Shown: piece after piece, positions 31,537 to 40,879 of the stretch | Layout: each line of letters opens with the position of its first letter | Position numbering within the stretch: position 1 is the first letter of the stretch | Assembly (NCBI GenBank): GCA_022701365.1 | Contig: JAKUHH010000389.1 | Location: forward strand, 744,001-808,000 | Source of the DNA: Mycocentrospora acerina | Taxonomy: Eukaryota > Ascomycota > Dothideomycetes > Pleosporales | Reading direction: 5' to 3' | Length of the DNA: 64,000 nt | The notes under the pieces: model-generated | Told to the model about the DNA's origin: nothing | The model's input: only the letters and a program-made list of their open reading frames with translations | Databases searched by the model: none | Position numbers and translations under genes: made by a program

Positions 31537-32983
31537 ATGTCATCTGCGGGCAGAAGAACACATTACGAGCCGCCGTGGGGCAATGCAAGCATCATTGGAG
31601 TGGCGGGAAGCTCTGGTTCTGGAAAGACATCGTTAGCTTTGGCTATTGTAGCATCTTTGAATTTGCCATGGGTTGTTATTCTGTCTATGGTGGGTGGAGA
31701 ATGTTGTGGAACGTTGTCACGTGCGCAAGTACTGAAAGCAGACAGGACTCATTCTACAAGCCCTTGACTCCAGAGCAATCTGCAGCAGCTTTCAGGAACG
31801 AGCATGACTTTGATTCTCCAGAAGCTATCGACTTTGATATTCTATATGACAGATTGAAGGACATCAAGAATGGGTACTTGTCTCATAAGCAAGACACAAG
31901 ATGAGATATTGACACTGTCCCAGTAAAGTTGCCGAAGTACCCATCTACTCTTTCGAGAAGCATGCCCGCCTCGAAAAGACAACAACCATCTATTCTCCTC
32001 ATGTTCTTATTCTAGAGGGCATCTTCGCTCTCCATGACAAACGCGTCCGGGATCTTCTTGACCTACAAATCTTCGCCGAAGCAGACTCGGACCTGTGTCT
32101 CTCGCGGCGTCTTGTCCGCGACGTGAAAGAGCGCGGCCGTGACATTGAAGGCTGCATCAAGCAGTGGTTTGGCTTCGTAAAGCCAAACTATTACAAATAC
32201 GTTGCCCCTCAGCGAGAAATTGCCGACATCATCGTTCCTCGCGGTATCGAGAACCGCGTCGCCATCGACATGGTCAGCGACCAGGTGCGTAAGACGCTCG
32301 CCAACAAGTCTGCATTGCACCAGACAGAGCTCCGACGTTTGGGCAAACTTGCAGAAGACAACCCACTTAGTAAGAATGCAATTGTACTGGAGCAGACGAA
32401 CCAGGTCAGGGGTATGCACACGCTGCTTTTGAACCCGATTACGTCGAGAGAGGACTTCATCTTCTACTTTGACCGCATGGTAGCGCTACTAGTTGAGACG
32501 GCAACAGGTTTCCTGCCGTTCAAGTCTACACAAGTCTCCACGCCTCAGAACAAACTTTACACAGGTTTGACAAGAAACGCGACAGTGAGTGCAGTAGTCG
32601 TTTTGCGTGGAGGCAGTGCCTTTGAGACGGGTCTTAAGCGCACGATCCCGGATTGCAGGACAGGCAGGATCCTCATTCAAACGAACTATAGGACGGGTGA
32701 GCCGGAGCTGCATTATCGAGCGTTACCAGCAGACATTGCACAGCACGGGCTGGTTCTGGTGTTGGACCCGCAGTTCTCGTCAGGTGCGGCCGCATTGATG
32801 GCGGTCAGGGTATTGGTGGATCATGGTGTGGACGAGGAGAAGATTGTCTTTGTGACATACACGGCTGGTCGTGTTGGTGTGAACAGATTGCTCAGCGTGT
32901 TCCCAGATATGAAGGTGGTGATTGCGAGGCTGGGTGATGACATGGAGAATCGGTGGGTAGAGACGAAATATCTAGGGTGCTGA
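31537..32983 (+). CDS. URK1: Uridine kinase with C-terminal uracil phosphoribosyltransferase-like domain
   Basis: Exons are 31537-31689, 31746-31873 and 31924-32983, giving 446 residues; an in-frame ATG at 31519 would add six. The P-loop is GVAGSSGSGKTS (residues 21-32), followed by DSFYKPL created across intron 1, and VLILEGIFALHD. The C-terminal half (from about 240) is UPRT-like, with TGLTRNATVSAVVVLRGG and LDPQFSSGAAALMA in the place of the PRPP loop. The first domain phosphorylates uridine and cytidine in pyrimidine salvage. In the second domain the canonical DPMLATGGS-type loop is altered, so PRPP transfer is doubtful; such degenerate UPRT domains are common in Urk1 proteins. Introns are 56 and 50 nt. 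Confidence 0.93.
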
Positions 32984-33226
32984 AAGAAGTTGGTAGAGCA
33001 CACTGGTGTGGATTTGTTTGGGGTATGGGTTCAGGCATCTAGGCACAGACTCTATTTTGGACGCATGCATTTCTACAATCATACATATACTAGCGCTCCA
33101 AACATGCTCTGCGCAACTCGTGCTAATATCCATCTAACCAGAACGCCGTGCCCCAATCCGAGCGTTGTCAACGCCATATACCAAAGCCGCCTCCACGCTA
33201 TGATGCAAAGTTTTGTGGAATGGGTA

Positions 33227-34331
33227 TCATAGGAAATACTCAGTCGTCACCTCCTTGCCTTGCTGCTGCTGCTGCTCCGCTCGGTGCACATCGTTGTCTG
33301 GGCTTGCATCGAAGACATTGAAGAATCGTTCACCCGTGTCACTAACCTCAAGCACGCTGGCCATGTTTCCGCAGCGGTAGCAATAGTTTGGCGCGCTCCA
33401 TACGGTACTGAGTCTATCATCGAAGAGGACCTGGAAGCCCTCTTGGCAGAGCTGGTGGGCACGCAAGATGTGCGACATGGCGTTGACTTCGAGGAACTTC
33501 TTCACCACCTGCGCGCCAAACGTGTATCCAGCTCCTCGGGGGCTAAGCGAGAACTCGTCGCGTTCGGGATCTGGGTCGCTCCAAACAAGGTCGGCCATGG
33601 GCCCCTCGTGGGGGATTTCGCGGAAGCGGTCGATGATCTTGATCTGGTCGATGGAATGGATCGAGGGGGACAGGCCGCCGTGGACACAGAAAATCTGGTC
33701 GTTGATGACGACAGACAGGGTGAGAAAGTCGAACATGTCGGTGAAATGATGCCAGACGTTGGCGTTGCCGTACTTGCGCGAGCACTCGGTATAGAAGCCG
33801 TACGACTGCGTCACGCCGCGGGACTCATGGTTGCCGCGGATGAGATGGACGCGGTGGGGGTAGCGCAGCTTGAGGCAGACGAGCAGCGAGATGGTCTCGA
33901 CGGAGAAGAGACCACGGTCGACATAGTCGCCTACAGAGGCAGCAAGTCAGACACAGACACAGACACAGACATGTGACGTCGCACAGGGTTGCGTGGGGCA
34001 GCCAACGTACCCAGGAACAGATAGTTTGTGTCCGGACAGGGCCCGCCAATCTTGAAGATCTCCATCATGTCGAAGAACTGGCCGTGGATGTCGCCGACGA
34101 CGGTGACGGGCGCGCGGATGTGCACGACATTGCTCTCCTTCATCAGCAGCTCCTTGGACTTTGCGCATATCGCCTCAACGACCGACTCGGCCAGCAGCTC
34201 CTTCCTCGACAGGCGCGCGATGCACTCGTCGAGGTCTACGGTGGCTGCCACAGGTCAGCACAAGCGCACACACGACACACGGCGCATGCGACAGGCGCGC
34301 CGGCGACTGACGTACACGGGAGTCCGGGCAT
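33227..34331 (-). CDS. PPG1: PP2A-like serine/threonine phosphatase catalytic subunit, PPG1 type
   Basis: Exons are 34316-34331 (16 nt), 34011-34244 and 33227-33930, giving 317 residues. Introns are 71 and 80 nt. The tiny first exon encodes MPGLP and joins to STVDLDECIARL, matching the LDECL start of Ppg1. Metallophosphatase motifs are GDIHGQF, GDYVDRG (built across intron 2), RGNHESR and the downstream HGG. Ppg1-specific features include NVVHIRAPVTVVGD and the lack of a long insertion. The tail ends TEYFL, close to the methylatable DYFL of the PP2A group, after a short Gln run. In yeast Ppg1 acts in a Far/STRIPAK-like complex and affects glycogen and mitophagy. Intron 2 contains a (GTCTGT)n run. 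Confidence 0.92.
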
Positions 34332-35083
34332 GGTGCGTAGTGCGTGGTGTGGGGTCGGTGCAGAGGGGGCATCCGCGAGGGCGAAGGCGGGGGCTCAGGG
34401 TGTCGAGGGGGTGGTGGTCGCTGGCACGTGTCGATATCGCACAATCATCCTCAGAGACGCATCGAGAGGCCGAATGAGGGCGATGGCGCAAACGCAGGCG
34501 GGCGGCACTCGACGCGCGCTCGAGGCAATTGTGTGGTGTCGTCGTGCCAAGCTCCAAAACGTGACCATGCTCGCAGACCTCACTTCTCTGGCACTCCATG
34601 TTGATGCCCGCCCATTCTTGCACACGTCACACGTCCGTCCGGGGGAGCTCTCCTCTCAGCCTTCAATTCCGGTCGCGTTCTCTCCTCATGGGCCCAATGT
34701 TTAGGTAGGCCCCAGGCTTTCCCAAATCGCGTTGTTGGACTCGTTCGTGCCTTAGCAGCCTCAGCAGCAGTCTTGACTTCAATTGCTCTGAGCGCGCCTC
34801 TTCTTGGAGTACTGTGTCAGGAGCACAATCTCCACGCGGTGTCCTATCGCCTAGAAAACGCGAAAACACCCTTTCTCGCAAGAAATTGGGCCTTCCCTTT
34901 GGTTTGGCACGTGCACTCAACCACAGTTGAGGAACGCGAGCTCGCGCTCCAATATTTCCTTCTACGTCCACCCTTCAACTCTCACGTTTTCACAATATCC
35001 ATCATCTCGCGTCAGCCCACTGCCAGAGTTCTATTCTGTCCCTCGGAACTCGGCGTTCTCTGTTGTGAGCTGCCAAGCCTAGG
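34332..35083. promoter_or_regulatory. Divergent promoter region of PPG1 and the Gln/Pro-rich gene
   Basis: 752 bp. The left half is GC-rich with several overlapping open frames that look like composition artefacts. A perfect GCACGTGC palindrome (E-box core) lies at about 34907-34914, roughly 170 bp before the start at 35084. Nothing else is firmly recognisable. Confidence 0.5.
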
Positions 35084-37321
35084 ATGTCGTGGAGCGGGCC
35101 CGTAGCTGGTGCTGCACCCTACCCGCCGTCACAATATTCTAAAGGACAGCCTGGATATGGCCCACAGCCACCCTACCAACATGGACAGCAGCAAGGCCAC
35201 GGGCAGTATCCACCAGGACCAACATTCCCACCCAACCGTCAGCCCCAACGACCGCCAGATAACCGGTAGGCTGGTCTCTTTCCTATGCTGCGCAAAAAAA
35301 CTTTTTTGTACTCAATCTTCATATCATGATTTCAGTGTGATGGCCATGATGTCCTTACTGATTGAATTCTAGGCCTCCAAAGAAAAAAGGGAATCCAATA
35401 ATAACACGTTACCCACCGCCTCCCGGCTATCGTGGGCCAGCACAACCTCCAGGACCCTTTGGTGTTAACCAATATCCTAACCAACACCGGCAATCTCAAC
35501 CTGGATTTCCACCAGGCCCTCTAACTGGATATCCACAGGCCACTCCAGTAACTCCCACTTACTTGAATCAAGGCTACTCGGCTCAAGGATATGCTTCACA
35601 TCAGCCATCAAACTACCATCAACAGTCGCATTCACAAGCACAGAATCAGCAATGGCCGCAACAGGGCTATCCGCCAAAGCAGGGTTACTCACAGGCTCCT
35701 AGCTATCCTAGTGGTCAAGGATATCCACCTCAACAGAACAGTCACAACAGATTCCCACACCAGTCTACTTCAACAGACCAAAATCAGCAAGGCCATGAAC
35801 ATACCCAAGGCTGGCAGGCAACGAATACACAAATACCCTACCAATCAAGTAGTCAGGCTCAAAGTTGGCAAACATCCAACGTGCAGCATCCTTTTCCGCA
35901 AACCGATCAACATAGCTCGTACAATGGCTCCAATTCTACTAGTTTACCTATGACAGACCCTAATGTTACTCCAACACCTGCTACTGCACATCTCTCTGCC
36001 TCGCAGTCTCACACCCAGTTGGCTCAGTCAGGAAACAGCGTACGGGACAATGGTGTAAACGAGAAATCGCAATTGTTCCTTGCGTGGGATGATTGGGATT
36101 TTGACTTTGAAGGCGCAATTTGGCCAAAGAGCAATGAGCCTGTTGATCCAAATCTCAGTCTGGGCGTGATCATCTGGCACCCTGCTAAGCAAGTGACCCG
36201 CGCTCTACCCTCGACATTCGCAGACGCCGAAGAGCAAGCCTTGAGTCCAACTCCCGAAACTCTAGACAACGGTGAATCAGTGTCGGTTTACTTTACAGCC
36301 GAAAACTCGCATGAAGCTTTCTTGGATGTAAGACAAACCGATGATTGGGAGCACGTACAAAACGATCCAGTTTTTGTTGTCTTTACTGACGACGAAATGC
36401 GCAAAAACCTTGTCACCTTGGAAGATTGCATTGCCCAGCGTGACCGTCCTGATGAGCCTTCAGAGGATGTGTCTTATGGCAAGGATGAAGAGATGCCGGA
36501 TTCTTACGATATCATGAATATTCTTGAGCGAGCTCTGTCTACTGGCGGCGCAGAAGACTCAGAGCGTACTGGTCCAAGTCGAGCACCCTCTTCAGTGAGC
36601 GACACACAAGAGGACATTCTGGCCAAGCTGGGCGTGACGGGAGCACCAAAACCACCGTCGCGAGAAATCATGCAACTTTCTATTTCGCCGCATGGCGACA
36701 AGCCCCCAGTTTCTCTTCCCGAGAAGCCATTTGTTGCTACTTCACCCTCGTAAGCCGATATTTTTCCAAGACGGGTAAATATGCTAATCGTTACAGAATT
36801 ATACCGCATACACGGCTATCCCCACAAAATACAAATGCCTCTAGTAGACATCAAAACTTCGGTCACATCTCTGTACCTCCACGACCGTACGGATCGACAT
36901 CGTCTTCAACTTACAACAGACCTCCGCCTCCGCCTCCTCCATCCGAAAAACATCGATATGATCCCTGGGGTTCGAACAATTTCCAACACCAACAGCACGA
37001 ACATGTATCCGGCAGTCCTGCTCGCTCTGATGGCAGTAATCGAACTATGGTTGGATCCGATTTCGAGTCCGACAAGCCAATGGGGGGGACTGATGATACA
37101 TCTGTGCCTATCCCGCATCTCGATCGGAGCGACAGCTCCTCCGCGAGGAAGAGAAGTTATGAAGATACTGACCAGTACGATGAGAAACAACGGCAGCACG
37201 ATGACCAATCCAAACGGAAGCGGCGCTCTCAGGTCGATGCTGTCTATAGGTAAGATTCTTCTCTTAATCTGTAAGATTTTCTGGCCTGGCCTGCACACTA
37301 ATGATTTGCAGTCGCCGCTGA
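35084..37321 (+). CDS. Gln/Pro/Tyr-rich protein with a conserved acidic core, unknown function
   Basis: Exons are 35084-35265, 35373-36749, 36797-37249 and 37312-37321, giving 673 residues. Introns are 107, 47 and 62 nt; the last exon only encodes the end of Ser, Arg, Arg and stop. Residues 1 to about 280 are low complexity, rich in Gln, Pro, Tyr, Gly and Ser with YPPQ, GYS and QGY words, a prion-like composition. A better-structured, acidic segment with LFLAWDDWDFDFEGAIWP follows at about 300-440; I do not recognise it as a named domain. The C-terminal part has a PPPPPPP run and basic clusters (SKRKRRSQ) that could be a nuclear localisation signal. It could be an RNA- or chromatin-associated factor, but this is speculation. 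Confidence 0.75.
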
Positions 37322-39007
37322 ATGTGAGCGAATCCACTTCTTATGTCGAATGTTTATACCTCCAAGGTCATTTCCAGGCATCTTGTTTGTCTATTTCCGT
37401 TCATCTTACTGTCGCCCTATCCGGTGGTAAGGCCGCCTACAAGGCCTTGTTTACCAAGGTCATTCTTTCTGTTTCATACCATCAATGATTGTTGCTATCG
37501 ACTTCGCATTCGACAAAAAGCGTTGAAATCAGGGCGTCATCTGCATCGGGCATCCAGGTTTGTTTTAGGGTCACAATTCTGTCTAAAAAAGTCGTTTGGT
37601 TTCTCACAAGACATGTTGTTTAATCTTTCGTACTGTCTTCCAACGCGCATGTACCCTTCGTCATTTATTACTTCATTCTATATTCAAATTCTTATCATCT
37701 TCACTAGTATCTACTATTAATGTCGAGTCATTCTCTCCTACGCTATATGGCGTGCAGTCATTTTAAGTCTTTGTCATTTAGTCTTGCTACTATCCATCTT
37801 TTCAATATGTCTATTTTCTTTCCCTTCTTCTTCCAGCACGTCGTCTGCGTATAGTGAGGTTCCCTACCGAATCCCTCGGCATACCCAGTTCACGTGTATC
37901 GCGCACTCTTATCTGAACTTGATACATATGCTACAACTCAATTAAACACATCCTTCTGGATGCGCCTGACATAGCTTGGGCTGTTCTGGCCATTTCGCTG
38001 TGGGCATATGACAAACTATAAACACAAGCCAATAATTTCAAGTTCGGCCACGACAATATGCTCTAGACCATCATAAATCATTATGCATGACCAAGTTTTC
38101 AGGTTGCCTTGAGGCAAACCTCCCATTATTCCAATAAAGTATGAAGGGCTTGGTGCTGCCGACAGACTGCTAGATATTCCCTAGCTTGTCTGTATTACAA
38201 GGTAGTGTAGTTGTCTGCAAACATCAGTAAACATCTCTTCTCCTCTTCTTGCCTGGCCATAGTCCTACTATTCCTCGCACACGCCATTAATTATGGCAAA
38301 TAAGATAAAAAAAAGGAAATAAAATTTCACGGGGTGTCGGAGCATGGTTTAAGGCCGGCTCAACTCTTTTGCGAAATATTACAACATGGAGAAAAGCGAT
38401 TCAAAACAAGGGACTCGATGTGTACATGAAACTGCTGGGTTTTGTATACCCTGCAACAGTAATACATCGAGTGGATAGAGTTGTTCTTGACAATGATGAA
38501 CTTGGAATAATGTCTCAAGCTGTGATTTATTAGTAGGCAATGGGATTTGGACATGAAAGTGGGGGAATTCAAGAACTTAATGCGCATATATCATACTCTT
38601 TCAATCACAGTTCCCTATCTCTTGATTTAGTGACTTGCTTTCCCTGTAACAGGAAACGTAGGGACTGAATATGTAGGAGAGCAGTGGCTGCATTCATGAC
38701 ACGGAAACAATTTAAATCAAGATACGAGTGGTATTTGATAGACGATTTGATAGACGATTTGATAGAACTACTACATCTATGCCTAGTATGGTACTTATTC
38801 CCATATCAGCGCATTGCTCCAGTTCAACTCGAATGTCAAATTGCATAACCCTCTGCACAATTTGAACGCTATATTATGACGTAAATGGCTGCCAGCGTAA
38901 AACATGGCTTCTGAAACTTCGTATAGCGCTGCACTGGCAGAATATAAGTCATTTGGAATTGAGGTATTGAAATCTCGGGAGGATGGCGACTGGCGAGAGA
39001 CAAGGCT
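37322..39007. other. 1.7 kb AT-rich convergent spacer
   Basis: This lies between the 3' ends of the Gln/Pro-rich gene and the unknown gene at 39008-40619. The left part is T-rich with many TTCT words and contains a 125-codon frame (37343-37720) that looks like non-coding sequence. A short duplicated GATTTGATAGACGATTTGATAG motif lies near 38738-38765. No gene or RNA was recognised. Confidence 0.5.
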
Positions 39008-40619
39008 TTAGGCGATGAATTCGGGAAATTGAGATCGGACCCTCGTGATTACATCTATTAAAGTTGTGTCCAGTTCGTACATTGCATTCTGATAGGGGGT
39101 GTTATCAAAAAAAGTCGGCTTTCGACGAAGGGTCGTGGAGTGGGAGCGGCTGCTGCAGTCAAAAGCACCTTCTTCGTCATCGTTGGTAGAAAATCCAACG
39201 CCGTGATCCTCTGCGTCGACAGAGGCACCGACATCAGGGTATCGATCATCAACTAAAAGGTCATCCTCTTCCATGGCTTCAGCTTGTGAGTTGTGGGAAC
39301 TACGTCTCAGGGGAGCGGTCACAATGGATAGCTGAGTACGAATGACATTCTCTTGTGCTTCAGAGTAGTCACCCTTCACCGCTCTACCACTCACTGCGTC
39401 ATGACTAGTTGCTAGGGAGAGTTGCCCTGATATTTCCGCAACATGATTCCACCCAGTTTCGGTAGGATTGCGCAGGCGACTGACATACTTATAGTTGGAG
39501 TTGGCTAGCAGATGGTTGGCAGACTCATATCTAGGAGATGGAAGAAGTCCGTTTCTTAAGATAAGGCCACCAACTGTGGAGTAAGTAAGTTTTGCTTTCA
39601 TACATGTCATTCTAAGCCGCTTTGTTTTCCTTTTTTTGATAGTGGCGATGCTCAATTCTCCACCAATGAACCCATCTGACGCAATTGCAAATTCGGGTTG
39701 TTTTGGTAACTTGAGGTTTTCAGACGTCACAGATGTCTTGTACCGATGTGCTGGGCCAGTTATCAACTTGAATTTTTCGCTTGCTCGAGGCTTCTTTGTA
39801 GAGACGTAATGTTGAGTTACTCCGATTTGGTGCTGGTGTGTCTTATTACCATGGCTCTAGTAATCAATCAGTACGCTAAAATCCACCGTTATGCAAAATT
39901 ATGTACTCTGGTTGATGAATCAATTTGCTTGGGAAATATCTGCATGTCTTCAATCGGATCGGTCTCTGAGATGAGAGATGGGAGCATATTTTCCGCCTCC
40001 TGAGACAACTTCAATTAGCAATCGTTTTCCTTGCCTTCTAATTTAACCTCACATCCGGAACAGGCAGGCCATCTGATGTTGTTGTTCGAAGTAAAGCGAG
40101 ACCATTTATATTCAGGCGCCTTTTCTGGGTACTTGAGGGTTCACGAAGTATGCCGGACGTCTCACGAGGTTTGATATGTGGATCTTGTTGGGCTCGCTTG
40201 TAGGGTAGTGGACTTGAGTTTTGCTGGTGAAAATGTGAAGTCTTGTGAGGATCTTTCTGTAACGGACTTCCTGATAGCTCTACTGATTTTAGTGAGCATT
40301 GAATTTTGCATATAGATTCTGTACTATTGGCAAGCGTATTTGAAGATGCGTTGCAGTGCGCACAGTAGAAATTAGCAGCCAATCCTGGAATGCCTGGCGC
40401 TGATGGGAGAGGAAAATCTTTGGTTGACCCCCCAACAGAAACATTAATAGTAACGTTTTCATGTTTAGGGACGACCGGAGCTGGGTCACATATTGGTACT
40501 TCAATTGCTTGTACGCGGCGTCTGAAGCGTCTAGGGCGTGGTGGAATTCCATGGTCCATCACACGAAGAAATGCAGCCATTCGCAGGCGATTGCCGCAGA
40601 AGTTAGCTTCATGAGTCAT
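39008..40619 (-). CDS. Unrecognised 502-residue protein, three exons
   Basis: Exons are 40053-40619, 39907-39999 and 39008-39856. Introns of 53 and 50 nt have GTGAGG/GTACAT donors and clear branch sites (TTGCTAATTG, TACTGATTG). All joins keep frame and give an uninterrupted 502-residue protein, so I treat these pieces as one gene. The N-terminus is basic (PPRPRRFRRRVQ) and has one C-X2-C pair (YCAHC). The middle is polar, with basic clusters (TKKPRASEK, KKRKTKRLR). Near the C-terminus is an acidic stretch (EAMEEDDLLVDD), and the protein ends in a short helical-looking segment (YQNAMYELDTTLIDVITRV). No signal peptide or membrane span was seen. Composition suggests a nuclear regulator with many phosphorylation sites. 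Function unknown; the shared promoter carries an MCB box. Confidence 0.65.
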
Positions 40620-40783
40620 GGTGTGCAGACTGAAGGACAACAATTATCAAGACGACTCGTTGAGCTGTATTTAATGGAGTAAGTGAGTTGAGGCGATGTG
40701 AGATGGTTCATGCAATGTTGAAGCCAGAAGGCGCGATGACGCTAATCCTGAAATACACTAATGACGCTATCGGAGCCCACCGA

Positions 40784-40829
40784 AGTTGGCGCGCGACGCT
40801 ACGGCATACGCGTTTTTTACGCGCCAACT
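40784..40829. promoter_or_regulatory. GC-rich inverted repeat and MCB box between divergent genes
   Basis: Arms AGTTGGCGCG (40784-40793) and CGCGCCAACT (40820-40829) are a perfect 10-bp inverted repeat with a 26-nt spacer. The spacer contains ACGCGT at 40808-40813, the MluI cell-cycle box bound by Mbp1-Swi6 (MBF) in ascomycetes. The arms contain TTGGCGCG, an E2F-like core. The element sits 165-210 bp upstream of the start of the unknown gene (minus strand) and 51-96 bp upstream of YVC1. Sequence match only; binding is inferred. Confidence 0.5.
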
Positions 40830-40879
40830 CCCATGGAAGTCTCAGTCAACATCTTACCAGGCATTGACAAAAAGCAATT

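Noticed and set aside
33260..33976. 238-codon plus frame opposite PPG1
   Set aside because: Antisense of the conserved phosphatase exon.
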